Positions 24,575 to 33,761 are shown, counted from the first letter of the stretch. The stretch is DNA of 41,316 nucleotides from JALXCH01 sp964495805 (GCA_964495805.1 CAZBWV010000031.1:1-41316); one strand, 5' to 3'. Numbers and translations: made by a program. The notes: generated by a model not told the origin, from the sequence alone.

Positions 24575-26596
24575 ATGTTCATAAGTAAACTCCGAATGGG
24601 GGTCCTGTTATGGGGGCTTATTCTTTTTCCTGTTCTGGGAAGGACTCAGCCTGCTTTGAGCAGTGAATCTCCACAGTCGTACACTCCCAAATCGCAAACG
24701 ATTTTCCCTGGCCTGTATGGTCAGCAACTCATCGATAGTCTGGTTGCTCATTACAAGCCTGCCACGGTGCTATCCTACGACGAAGCACGGGATACCCTGT
24801 TTGGGGTCATCTACAATCATAACGACAGCGTAACAGCCGTGTACACCGGATATACCATTTATCTGGATCCTGCTCAGGACCCCAGCGATGCCGCCTATGC
24901 TCAGGACATCAATACCGAGCACACCTGGCCACAGAGCAAAGGAGCCACGGGCATGGCACGTAGCGACATGCACCATCTGTGTCCCAGCCGGACGAATGTC
25001 AACAGCGACCGGGGGAATGATCCGTTTGCTGAAATTATTGATACCGAGACTGACCGCTGGTACCGATTAGACGAGATCCGTAGCACCATTCCCACCCAGC
25101 ACATCGACGAGTATAGCGAGAAGGATTTTGACGCCAGCCGATTTGAACCCCGGGAAGACCACAAGGGCAATGTTGCCCGGGCGATGTTCTACTTCTACAC
25201 CATGTATAAGGATCAGGCTGATGCGGCAGACCCCAACTTCTTCCCTTTGCAAAAGAACATCCTGCGAAGCTGGCACCATCTGGATCCCGCCGACAGCCTG
25301 GAAATCCGACGCACCAATCTGATTGCCAATTACCAGGATGGGAAGCCCAATCCATTTGTACTGGATTCCACTCTGGTGGATCGGGCATATTTTACCAGCG
25401 CACCTCCAACGGGTATTCAACCGGGTGATCTGGTCATCAGTGAGTTCATGGCCAATCCCGATGCTGTGTCGGATTCTTACGGCGAATACGTGGAGTTTTA
25501 CAACACCACCGATTCCACCATCGATATGAACGGACTGGTGTTGGAAGACGACGACGGGCAATCCCACACCATTGACAATGGGGCGCCCCTGTTGGTGGCA
25601 GCGCACGATTTTGTGGTGCTGGGTATCAACGGGGATTCCACCCTGAACGGGGGATACCCCGCGGATTATGTGTATTCGGACTATTATTTAAGCAACAGCG
25701 CTGACGAAATTGTACTGAAAAGCGGCAGTACCGAAGTCGCACGGTTAAGTTACTCCGATGGCGATCCCTATGGCGCTGGTGTGTCGCTGGAGCTTCGGGA
25801 TGTTTCGCTGGCGGTAAATGGAGTGACTCAGCAATCCGATTACATTGCAGCATCCAGCAGCTTCGGAGCCGGGGATCTGGGTTCACCCGGACATCCCGGA
25901 AATACCCTGGGTACCGGAGAAGAAGTGCTGTTGCGCCTCCGGGTTTTTCTGGAAGGACCCTATCGGTCGGCAGGTGATTCCATGAGCACATATTTCACCG
26001 ACTACAACGGGTTACCCGCAAGCCAGCCGTTCTCTGGCGATCCGTGGAATTATACTGGCTCCGAGGCAATGAACACTTTCCCCGACACCACAGTGGATTG
26101 GTTATTGGTGGAACTGCGTACTGGCACTGCCGCAGATACCCGTGTCGTGCGACGCGCTGTGTTGCTCACCTGCCGCGGAACTGTGCTGGATACCAGCGGC
26201 AGTGTGGTGATTCATCTTCCGCAAACATCATCGGGAAATTACTACGTGGTGGTGTGGCACCGCAATCATTTGAATGTGATGAGCGCTTCGGCAATAACGT
26301 TGCGCAGCGAAACCAGCACATTGGTGGATTTTACCAGCTCCCAGACCAGTGCGTATTCCACAAATCAGCCTGCATTAAAAGAGATGGCTCCCGGGCGGTA
26401 TGGCCTATTTGCCGGGGATGCCAATGCAGATGGGCTGATTAATATTTCGGATATCAGTGAGATATGGATAAGCCAAAACGGAGCACCATGGAATTACTCC
26501 CGCACCGGTGATGTAAATTTAGATGCTGCCGTGGACGCCATCGATTCCAATGGCTTTATCATCCCCAATGCCGGTAAGCAGAGCCAGGTGCCCTGA
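24575..26596 (+). CDS. secreted endonuclease I with lamin-tail and dockerin-like domains
   Basis: 673 residues with a signal peptide (about 1-24). Residues about 45-270 match the endonuclease I family (EndA/Vvn) of extracellular DNases. INTEHTWPQSKG with His116 is the catalytic stretch, followed by RSDMHHL and NSDRGNDPF. Residues about 285-420 form a lamin-tail domain (GDLVISEFMANPDA). A beta module follows (about 445-610, RLRVFLEGPY, VDWLLVELR, YYVVVWHRNHLNVMSA) that I have seen in Bacteroidota secreted proteins. The end (about 615-673) has two Ca-loop repeats, GDANADGLINISD and GDVNLDAAVDAID, like a dockerin. No PNPFNP-type sorting domain is present. Confidence 0.85.
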   Translation: MFISKLRMGVLLWGLILFPVLGRTQPALSSESPQSYTPKSQTIFPGLYGQQLIDSLVAHYKPATVLSYDEARDTLFGVIYNHNDSVTAVYTGYTIYLDPAQDPSDAAYAQDINTEHTWPQSKGATGMARSDMHHLCPSRTNVNSDRGNDPFAEIIDTETDRWYRLDEIRSTIPTQHIDEYSEKDFDASRFEPREDHKGNVARAMFYFYTMYKDQADAADPNFFPLQKNILRSWHHLDPADSLEIRRTNLIANYQDGKPNPFVLDSTLVDRAYFTSAPPTGIQPGDLVISEFMANPDAVSDSYGEYVEFYNTTDSTIDMNGLVLEDDDGQSHTIDNGAPLLVAAHDFVVLGINGDSTLNGGYPADYVYSDYYLSNSADEIVLKSGSTEVARLSYSDGDPYGAGVSLELRDVSLAVNGVTQQSDYIAASSSFGAGDLGSPGHPGNTLGTGEEVLLRLRVFLEGPYRSAGDSMSTYFTDYNGLPASQPFSGDPWNYTGSEAMNTFPDTTVDWLLVELRTGTAADTRVVRRAVLLTCRGTVLDTSGSVVIHLPQTSSGNYYVVVWHRNHLNVMSASAITLRSETSTLVDFTSSQTSAYSTNQPALKEMAPGRYGLFAGDANADGLINISDISEIWISQNGAPWNYSRTGDVNLDAAVDAIDSNGFIIPNAGKQSQVP

Positions 26597-26980
26597 GCGA
26601 AGTCCGCAAACATGGCTATCACACCGGATTGTATGGGTTGACAATGTAGATAAGGGGAGTAAAATGCTGCGAATAGGCGATTTATCTTTTCACGCACGCC
26701 CTATTCCTTGTACCATTTCAACCGAACACTTCTTCACCTGCCTGTTGATATAGCTTTACCGATCATCCGGAAGACGGTCCGGAAGCGTCGCTGTATTTTT
26801 GCTACAAGGACAAAATAATATTGCTATTCGGGAGTTATGAAACGAGTTTTAACGGGAATGATTTCAACGATTCCTGCTGATCCATTCCCAATGGGATGGG
26901 GTTGGTTCAAAAATAATCAAATTTCGGATAATTTGCTTTTTCGTGACGGTTCATTCATAAATAAATAGGGGGGTAAAACG
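26597..26980. other. intergenic gap, 384 bases
   Basis: No convincing gene. A 29-codon reading frame starts at 26664 (MLRIGDLSF) behind AGGGGAG, but nothing supports translation. A promoter-like pair lies at 26638-26665. Near the end, AGGGGGG is the ribosome site of the next gene. Confidence 0.5.
26638..26665 (+). promoter_or_regulatory. possible sigma-70-like promoter
   Basis: TTGACA (26638-26643), a 16-base spacer and TAAAAT (26660-26665). If used, the transcript would carry a leader of about 310 bases before the gene at 26981. It is a single-site match without further support. Confidence 0.35.
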
Positions 26981-28294
26981 ATGAAACGTTACTTTTCTCT
27001 GATTTTCATCCTGACCATATTGTGGATGGCCACAAAGGGGCAAGCCGACGTGGGACCTGTGTATATCCTTGGTGAACAAATAGTTGCCAACACTGCCTCA
27101 AATGTGGTTCTGGAGCGCGAAACGGTAGAAATTACTCTTCATCCTCTGAACGCAGAGGTGGTTTGCCATTTTTATCTTCGTAATACGGGGGAAAAAGAAC
27201 ATCTGCTTCTGGCGTTTCCGGGAAAGTCGGAAGAAGATGACGATCGGAGGGGAGATATTCATGCTGATTGGAACATGAAAAGTTTCCAGGTCCAGATGAA
27301 TCATCAAAAAGTTTCTACAACTTATATTTCGAATTCCAAGAATTATAAAAATGGGATTATTCAGGCTATTTCCCGCTTTTCGGGTTGGTATATCTGGGGA
27401 TGGACCTTTTCCCCTCATCAACTGGTGCATATCCAGATTTCTTATACCGCATTCGATCGGAGTCACTCTTATCCTATTAATCCGTACGGGCATTTCAGGT
27501 ATTACTTGTCCACAGGAAGTTTCTGGAAAGGACCCATTGGAGATGTTCAGGTAACCGTTCGGTTTGCAGAAATGAATATCTGGCAGGTAAACGATTTTTC
27601 TCCACGGCAGGGACAGGTAAATGCGGACCAATCAATCTCCTGGCATTTTACCAATATTGAACCCGATCTGCATTCAGACATTAAAATCTGGTACGAGATA
27701 GATCCATTAGCCAAAGTTCCTGGGGCGTTTGATCGTTTGGGAGTGGACTCTCTTCGTTCCCAGGGAATGGAAAAATTACTCATGAACTTGAATTTTGAAA
27801 CGCTTGCAGAGAAGATTCATATGTTCGTGAAAAGATTAAACGAAGAAACGGGGTGGGGATATGAGTCGATTTACGGTGTTGTTCTTAGCAATATCGAAAG
27901 AGATGTTCTAACTGCGGGCAAGCGATTCCAGCAACAAAAACAATGGAAAAAAGCCATTGCGTTTTATGTTGGCTTTCGGGAGAAATTTGGAGATATTCGG
28001 TCAAACCTTCGTCCCTATTCCATTTTTGATATTGAATTGGCGGAATGTTATTCAGCGATTGGGGATACCGAAAAAGCATTGACTTATTATCGGGCCAGCA
28101 TGGATCCGGCACCATTGGATGAAAAACGCTACAAGTGGGGAATGTTCAATATGTTTAATTCTGATTCGAAAGAGATGCTTAAAGAGGTTCCCTTTGATTC
28201 GCCCAAATCCAGACGGTGGAAACACTATTTTTATTCCCGTGGATTAAATGAATATTGTCGGGCGCGGATTCGTGCGCTGGGGGGAAAGATTTAA
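26981..28294 (+). CDS. exported DUF4424-like/TPR protein, function unknown
   Basis: 437 residues with a signal peptide (1-22, ending KGQA). Residues about 25-250 are beta-rich. The opening (VLERETVEITLHP, HFYLRNTGEKEHLLLAFPG) resembles the DUF4424 family, but I am not certain. Residues about 300-400 contain TPR-like helices (AGKRFQQQKQWKKAIAFYVG and ECYSAIGDTEKALTYYRAS). AGGGGGG upstream supports the start. The DUF4846 gene starts 10 bases after the stop, so the two are probably co-transcribed and act together in the periplasm (inference). Confidence 0.7.
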   Translation: MKRYFSLIFILTILWMATKGQADVGPVYILGEQIVANTASNVVLERETVEITLHPLNAEVVCHFYLRNTGEKEHLLLAFPGKSEEDDDRRGDIHADWNMKSFQVQMNHQKVSTTYISNSKNYKNGIIQAISRFSGWYIWGWTFSPHQLVHIQISYTAFDRSHSYPINPYGHFRYYLSTGSFWKGPIGDVQVTVRFAEMNIWQVNDFSPRQGQVNADQSISWHFTNIEPDLHSDIKIWYEIDPLAKVPGAFDRLGVDSLRSQGMEKLLMNLNFETLAEKIHMFVKRLNEETGWGYESIYGVVLSNIERDVLTAGKRFQQQKQWKKAIAFYVGFREKFGDIRSNLRPYSIFDIELAECYSAIGDTEKALTYYRASMDPAPLDEKRYKWGMFNMFNSDSKEMLKEVPFDSPKSRRWKHYFYSRGLNEYCRARIRALGGKI

Positions 28295-28304
28295 AAAACG
28301 GGTG

Positions 28305-29198
28305 ATGAGGAAAATGTGCATTCGTGACATGGGAAGACGTTCGGGTAAGTTGAACATAGCAATCATTTCATCTTTCTTATTGTTTGTGTTCTTTACGTTC
28401 CCCTCTGCCCGGTCTTTGCAATATCCCTGGTTGCCCCGGCAAACTGAAGATTTGCCGATCATTCGGGATATTCCCGTACCGGTAGGATTTGTGCGGGTGA
28501 GTTGTTCCCCACAGAGTTTTGCCTGGTGGCTTCGGCATCTTCCGCTGAAAACGGAGAACAATCAGGTTTATCTGTTCAATGGACGGTTAAAAAGGAATCA
28601 GGAAGCACATTACCGGGTAATTGCCATGGATGTGGGAAAGCGGGACCTGCAGCAGTGCGCTGATGCGGTCATCCGGCTGCGGGCGGAGTATCTTTATTTC
28701 AGCAAACGGTTTCAGGATATTCACTTTAACTTTACCAGCGGAGACCGTGCGGATTTTCAAATGTGGGCACAGGGGTATCGTCCCGTTGTGAATGGGAACC
28801 GGGTTGACTGGAAAAAGCGGTATTTCCGGCCAGAACCGGATTTTTCCTACCGCAACTTTCGGGCGTATCTCAACACCGTGTTTACCTACGCGGGGAGTTA
28901 TTCCTTAAGCAAAGAACTGGTACCGGTTCGGGAAGCGAATGATATCCGCATCGGTGATGTGTTTATTCAGGGGGGATTCCCTGGTCACGCGGTGATTGTG
29001 GTGGACCTGTGTGTCAATCCCGAAACCGGGCAAAAGCTTATTCTTTTGGCACAAAGTTACATGCCTGCGCAGGAAATTCATATCCTGAAAAATCCCACCC
29101 ATCACGAGATTAGTCCCTGGTACATCGTAAAAAAGTCAGGTTCGCTGATTACTCCGGAATGGAGGTTCGATTGGTCGGATTTAAAGCGGTTCAGGTAA
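28305..29198 (+). CDS. exported DUF4846 protein
   Basis: About 297 residues. After a basic N-terminus there is a hydrophobic signal segment (IAIISSFLLFVFFTFPSA). The body matches the DUF4846 family by YPWL, VPVGFVRV, FAWWLRHLPL, GDRADFQMWAQGYRP, GDVFIQGGFPGHAVIVVD and LLAQSYMPAQEIHIL. The GHAVIVVD...AQSYMPAQ-HIL pattern has a conserved His and Asp as in papain-like folds, but no activity is established to my knowledge. The start is uncertain: ATG 28248 overlaps the upstream gene, and 28305, 28314 and 28329 are in frame. Confidence 0.82.
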   Translation: MRKMCIRDMGRRSGKLNIAIISSFLLFVFFTFPSARSLQYPWLPRQTEDLPIIRDIPVPVGFVRVSCSPQSFAWWLRHLPLKTENNQVYLFNGRLKRNQEAHYRVIAMDVGKRDLQQCADAVIRLRAEYLYFSKRFQDIHFNFTSGDRADFQMWAQGYRPVVNGNRVDWKKRYFRPEPDFSYRNFRAYLNTVFTYAGSYSLSKELVPVREANDIRIGDVFIQGGFPGHAVIVVDLCVNPETGQKLILLAQSYMPAQEIHILKNPTHHEISPWYIVKKSGSLITPEWRFDWSDLKRFR

Positions 29199-29298
29199 GA
29201 TGAAAAGGTTGCCTTAGTCGATGTAGGGTGGGTGCAGAATGGCGGGAGGAAACTGGAAAATCTGGCAACACGATTGTTTTAAGTTGTGATGGATTTCG

Positions 29299-29403
29299 TG
29301 ACACCGGACGGCAGGTGTCAGAATGGCTGAAGAGGACACCGCTGAAGCGGTTTCCTCTGCTGGTCTGTTCTTCCTGGAACGGGTTACCGTTCAGGTACCC
29401 GTT
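29299..29403 (+). ncRNA. candidate structured RNA, three consecutive hairpins
   Basis: Three strong hairpins lie in a row in a 315-base gap. First, TGACACC/GGTGTCA, 7 perfect pairs with an 8-base loop (29299-29320). Second, AGAGGA-c-ACCGC, loop TGAA, GCGGT-t-TCCTCT, 11 pairs with one mismatch (29331-29358). Third, AACGGGT-t-ACC, loop GTTCA, GGT-ACCCGTT, 10 pairs with one bulge (29378-29403), extendable by two pairs. No protein-coding frame here has support. It does not match tmRNA, RNase P, SRP RNA or a T-box by eye. It sits upstream of tRNA-Pro and leuS. It is a candidate only, and the strand is assumed. The rest of the gap shows nothing else. Confidence 0.35.
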
Positions 29404-29513
29404 TCTGGTAAAATTCAGCTATTTCCCGCACCATACTGGCCACAGAATTCCAACATTTCTACCAAATCACTTGAATTGTTCCAACTTCTTTCCTATATTT
29501 TGCCTTCGATTTT

Positions 29514-29588
<75 letters not shown>

Positions 29589-29597
29589 CAGCAACCA

Positions 29598-29628
29598 CCC
29601 ACTGGAGTTCTTCCAGTGGGTTCATCTT
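29598..29628 (+). terminator. possible terminator after tRNA-Pro
   Basis: Perfect 9-bp stem CCCACTGGA/TCCAGTGGG with loop GTTCT, followed by TTCATCTT. The T tract is broken, so termination may be partial. leuS starts 35 bases after the stem. Confidence 0.55.
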
Positions 29629-29654
29629 ATCAGGCCTGAGCAGGAGGAATCGCC

Positions 29655-32126
29655 ATGGGTTACGATTTCAAATCCATCGAAAAAAAATGGCAAAAACGCT
29701 GGGAAGAGACCAACCTTTACCGCACCGACCTATCTAAAACAGATAAAAAGTGCTACACTCTGGTAATGTTTAGCTATCCTTCTTCGGATAAGCTGCATTT
29801 AGGGCACTGGTTTAATTACGGACCGACCGATACCTGGGCGCGTTTCCGCCGCATGCGTGGCTACAACGTGTTCGAACCGATGGGCTTCGACTCATTTGGG
29901 CTTCCGGCAGAAAATTACGCCATCAAAACCGGTGGACATCCCCAGGACATTACCGAGGAGAACATTGCTTACATTCGGCAGCAGCTGAAAGCCATTGGCG
30001 CCATGTACGACTGGGAGAAAGAAGTCATCACCAGTCGTCCGGAATATTACAAATGGACTCAATGGGTTTTTTTGCAGCTGTACAAAGCAGGGTTGGCTTA
30101 CCGTGCCAACGCACCGGTGAACTGGTGTCCTTCCTGCAATACGGTGCTGGCGAACGAACAGGTTACCTCCGAGGGAACCTGTGAGCGCTGCGGTACTGTG
30201 ATCACCAAAAAGAATCTTACCCAGTGGTTCTTTAAAATTACCGATTACGCCGAGCGCCTGCTGGCGGGGCTGGATAAAATTGATTGGCCGGAGCGCACCA
30301 AAGTTATGCAGCGCAACTGGATCGGCAAAAGCATCGGGGTGGAGATTGATTTCCCGCTGGATGACGAGAGCGGGCGCAAAATTACCGTATTCACCACCCG
30401 GCCCGATACGTTATTCGGAGTTACCTACATGGTGCTGGCACCGGAACATCCGTTAGTGGAGCAAATTACTACTCCGTCGCAAAAGCAGGCAGTTCAGGAA
30501 TATGTGGAAAAAGCACTGCGCGAAAGCGAAATTGAGCGTACTTCCACCGTGCGGGAGAAAACCGGTGTGTTTACCGGCGCGTTTGCCATCAATCCGGTGA
30601 ATGGTGAGCGGGTACCCATCTGGATTGCCGATTACGTTCTGTTAACATACGGTACCGGTGCGGTGATGGCGGTTCCGGCACATGACGAACGCGATTTCGA
30701 ATTTGCCACCAAATACGAATTGCCCATCCGGAAGGTCATTCTCAAACCGGGAACCAGCGAAGATGAATTGTTAACCGAAGCGTATGTTGAGCACGGCAAG
30801 ATGATTAATTCCGGGCCGTTTACCGGTCTGGATTCCCGGGATGGGAAGGAAAAAATTGCCGATTGGCTGGAGGAGAAGGGGATAGGCCGCCGCAAAGTTA
30901 ACTATAAGTTACGGGATTGGTTAATTTCCCGTCAGCGCTACTGGGGCGCACCTATTCCCATCGTCTATTGCGATAAGTGCGGCGAAGTGCCCGTACCGGA
31001 AGATCAGCTCCCGGTGAAGCTGCCTTACGATGTGGATTTCCGGCCCACCGGGGAGTCGCCTCTGCGCTATCACGAGGAATTTAAACATACCACGTGTCCA
31101 AAGTGCGGAGGACCGGCCATCCGCGAAGTGGATACGATGGACACGTTCGTTGATTCTTCCTGGTACTTCCTGCGCTATCTCTCTCCGCATCTGGAGGACA
31201 AACCGTTCGATTCTGACCTGGCCAACGCCTGGTGCCCGGTGGACATGTATGTGGGCGGTGCCGAACATGCTACCATGCATTTGCTCTATGCACGTTTTAT
31301 CAACATGGTGCTGCACGATCTGGGGCATATCAACTTTGATGAACCGTTCCAGGCATTGCGCCATCAGGGCATCATCAAAGGGCCGGATGGATTACGCATG
31401 AGCAAGTCCCGTGGCAACGTGGTAAACCCTGAAGAGTATCTGGAAAAATACGGTTCGGACGTTTTTCGCTGTTACCTAATGTTCGGTTTTGAGTTCGAAA
31501 AGGGCGGCCCCTGGAGCGACGAAGGAATTGCCGCCCTGGACCGCTTTCTGAATCGAATCTGGCGTCTGTTCGACAGGTATCTGTGGGTATTCCGGAATGG
31601 GAATGAATACACGGAGATGGGCGAAGCGGAACAACGATTGAACAAGATTCTGCACCGCTCCATCAAAGGCGCCACAGATGATATCGAACGTTTCCATTTC
31701 AATACCGCTATTAGCCGAATTATGGAATTAGTTAACGGAGTGTACCGTTACGCGGAGGGGCGTCCTGCGGAAGAAATCAATGCGGGTTTCCTGAAGGAAG
31801 TGCTGGAAAAACTCATCCTGCTGCTGGCACCGTTTGCTCCGCATCTTGCGGAGGAATTGTGGGAAAAGAGCGGACACGAGTACAGCATTTTTAATCAGTC
31901 CTGGCCGGAATTCGATCCTTCCGCTATGGAAGAAGATATCGTGAGTTACGGGATTTTGATTAACGGAAAAGTGCGTGCCCAGATGAAGGTTCCCCGCACT
32001 TTTAGCCGGGAAGAGATCGAAAAAACCGCACTGGAAACCGGACGAATCCCTGATCTATTGAAGGGGAAAACCATCCGCAAAATTATTGTGGTTCCCGGAA
32101 GCGTGGTGAATATTGTAGCTTCCTGA
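29655..32126 (+). CDS. leuS: leucyl-tRNA synthetase
   Basis: Class I synthetase charging tRNA-Leu; 823 residues, the bacterial type. HLGHWFNYGPTDTWARF carries the HIGH-type motif and LRMSKSRGNVVNP the KMSKS motif. CPSCNTVLANEQV...CERCG is a zinc knuckle. The CP1 editing domain shows FTTRPDTLFGVTYMVLAPEH and YGTGAVMAVPAHDERDFEFA, with the conserved editing Asp. A second CxxC pair (CDKCGE, CPKCGG) follows. The C-terminal domain ends KIIVVPGSVVNIV. GCAGGAGG upstream is a strong ribosome site. Confidence 0.97.
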   Translation: MGYDFKSIEKKWQKRWEETNLYRTDLSKTDKKCYTLVMFSYPSSDKLHLGHWFNYGPTDTWARFRRMRGYNVFEPMGFDSFGLPAENYAIKTGGHPQDITEENIAYIRQQLKAIGAMYDWEKEVITSRPEYYKWTQWVFLQLYKAGLAYRANAPVNWCPSCNTVLANEQVTSEGTCERCGTVITKKNLTQWFFKITDYAERLLAGLDKIDWPERTKVMQRNWIGKSIGVEIDFPLDDESGRKITVFTTRPDTLFGVTYMVLAPEHPLVEQITTPSQKQAVQEYVEKALRESEIERTSTVREKTGVFTGAFAINPVNGERVPIWIADYVLLTYGTGAVMAVPAHDERDFEFATKYELPIRKVILKPGTSEDELLTEAYVEHGKMINSGPFTGLDSRDGKEKIADWLEEKGIGRRKVNYKLRDWLISRQRYWGAPIPIVYCDKCGEVPVPEDQLPVKLPYDVDFRPTGESPLRYHEEFKHTTCPKCGGPAIREVDTMDTFVDSSWYFLRYLSPHLEDKPFDSDLANAWCPVDMYVGGAEHATMHLLYARFINMVLHDLGHINFDEPFQALRHQGIIKGPDGLRMSKSRGNVVNPEEYLEKYGSDVFRCYLMFGFEFEKGGPWSDEGIAALDRFLNRIWRLFDRYLWVFRNGNEYTEMGEAEQRLNKILHRSIKGATDDIERFHFNTAISRIMELVNGVYRYAEGRPAEEINAGFLKEVLEKLILLLAPFAPHLAEELWEKSGHEYSIFNQSWPEFDPSAMEEDIVSYGILINGKVRAQMKVPRTFSREEIEKTALETGRIPDLLKGKTIRKIIVVPGSVVNIVAS

Positions 32127-32225
32127 AAAAGGTCGGAAGAATAGCTAAGATCCCCTCCCGGATTTGATGCGACCTTCGCTGGAGCGGAAGAGAAGCATTA
32201 GGAGCACAAAACGAAATATTGAACG

Positions 32226-33761
32226 ATGATTACATTATGGCACATAACTGAGCATCCCCCGATGCAGGATTGGCTGCATCTGGGGATTTTTTTTGTTGGC
32301 ATCTTTCTATTTATTGCTCTGGCGGAGGTGGTACGCAAAGCGTTACACTGGCCGCAGGAAGCCTCCCGCAAGGTGGTTCATGTGGCGGTGGGACTGCTGA
32401 TGCTTTTCACTCCGCTATTGCTTTCCACGTCTTTGCCCCTGCTGCTGATGGCAGCTTTTTTTGTGTTGTTTAACTATGCCGTGCTCAAACTTCATATGCT
32501 TCCGGGCATGAACATCGAGTCAGATAATCTGGGTACGGTGTACTATCCCTTTTCTTTTCTGTTGCTGGTGCTGCTGTTCTGGAGCGGGTACAAAGTGGTT
32601 ATTATCGCTGCGGTTTCGGTAATGGCGTTTGGGGATGCCGCTGCGGCGGTAGTAGGTGGCTGGGTGAAAAAACCACATCGCTATGTACTGATTCGGGACA
32701 CCAAATCGCTGGAAGGAAGCCTGGCCATGCTGGTAACCAGTACGGTGGCGGTCTTTTTCGCCTTCTGGTACTATCAGCAGGAACTCCCGGCGGCAGCTCA
32801 ACATCCCGGTATTATGCTGCTGCTGGCGCTAATGGTTGCCATTCCTGCCACAGCCGCTGAGGCGCTGGGGCACAAAGGGAACGACAACCTGCTGGTACCG
32901 CTTATCAGCGCCACGGCGGTGTTTTTTCTGGTGACCGGAAACCCGACCCTGTGGGTGCAATTTGGTGTGGGAATGGTGCTGGGCGGTGCCATTGCGTATC
33001 TATCCTATCGGGCAGGATTTTTAAGTGCCAGCGGTGCGGTGGCAACGTTTCTGCTGGCGGTGGTCATTTTCGGGTTTGGCGGGTTGCAGTGGACCGTACC
33101 CATCCTGACCTTTTTTATTCTCTCCAGTTTGCTATCGAAAATCGGTAAACGGGCAAAAGCCCGGTTCGATCTGGTCTTTGAGAAAGGGAGTCAGCGGGAT
33201 TTTGCCCAGGTGTTTGCCAATGGTGGCGTTGCCGGGCTCATCATGATAGTCCAGATTCTGTTCCATCCCGCCCATGCCTTTGTGATGTACCTGGGAGCGC
33301 TGGCAGCCGCCACGGCGGATACCTGGGCAACCGAATTGGGAGTGTTGTGGGGCAAACGGCCCCACCTTATTCACACCTGGAAACCGGTACCGGTGGGCAC
33401 CTCTGGCGGAGTTACGTTGGGCGGAAGTTTTGGCGCATTTTTAGGGGCAGTGGCACTGGGAATTAGTGGCATTGTGAAACCGCATATTCTCATCGATAAT
33501 AAACCGTTTCAGATAGTAGTGGTGGTAGCATTGGCCGGATTTCTGGCCAGTGTGGTGGATAGTCTTTTGGGAGCCACCTTACAGGCGCAATATCAGTGTC
33601 CCGTTTGTGGGAAGCAAACCGAAAAAAAAGTGCACTGCCAGGGCCAATCCACCCGGCTTATTCGCGGGCTGCCCTGGATGAACAACGATATGGTGAACTT
33701 CCTGGCGACCATCTCCGGAGCACTGTTTGCCTATCTGGGAATGAATCTGTTGCAGGGGTAA
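32226..33761 (+). CDS. fusion of phytol/dolichol-kinase-like and DUF92 (VTE6-like) membrane domains
   Basis: 511 residues with about 12-14 membrane helices. The N-terminal half (1-235) has the CTP-dependent polyprenol-kinase (VTE5/SEC59-like) motifs: ASRKVVHVAVG, AFGDAAAAVVG (Asp137), DTKSLEGS and AEALGHKGNDN. The C-terminal half (about 240-511) is a DUF92/TMEM19 domain: GFLSASGAVATFLLA, FEKGSQRDFAQVFANGG, AATADTWATELG, PVPVGTSGGVTLGG, VDSLLGATLQ and CPVCGK. In plants VTE5 makes phytyl phosphate and the DUF92 protein VTE6 makes phytyl diphosphate. The fusion suggests both steps in one chain on an isoprenoid alcohol (inference). The ribosome site at 32226 is weak; ATG 32262 is an alternative start. 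Confidence 0.82.
   Translation: MITLWHITEHPPMQDWLHLGIFFVGIFLFIALAEVVRKALHWPQEASRKVVHVAVGLLMLFTPLLLSTSLPLLLMAAFFVLFNYAVLKLHMLPGMNIESDNLGTVYYPFSFLLLVLLFWSGYKVVIIAAVSVMAFGDAAAAVVGGWVKKPHRYVLIRDTKSLEGSLAMLVTSTVAVFFAFWYYQQELPAAAQHPGIMLLLALMVAIPATAAEALGHKGNDNLLVPLISATAVFFLVTGNPTLWVQFGVGMVLGGAIAYLSYRAGFLSASGAVATFLLAVVIFGFGGLQWTVPILTFFILSSLLSKIGKRAKARFDLVFEKGSQRDFAQVFANGGVAGLIMIVQILFHPAHAFVMYLGALAAATADTWATELGVLWGKRPHLIHTWKPVPVGTSGGVTLGGSFGAFLGAVALGISGIVKPHILIDNKPFQIVVVVALAGFLASVVDSLLGATLQAQYQCPVCGKQTEKKVHCQGQSTRLIRGLPWMNNDMVNFLATISGALFAYLGMNLLQG

Noticed and set aside
26664..26753. 29-codon gene behind AGGGGAG
   Set aside because: Very short, no recognisable product and only a ribosome-site-like string. 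Left as an unsupported possibility.
29311..29400. tRNA-Ser-like stretch (GGTGTCAGAATGGCTGAAGA)
   Set aside because: The D-arm region resembles tRNA-Ser, but the anticodon stem would have a four-base loop, there is no TTCGA T loop and no matching acceptor strand downstream.
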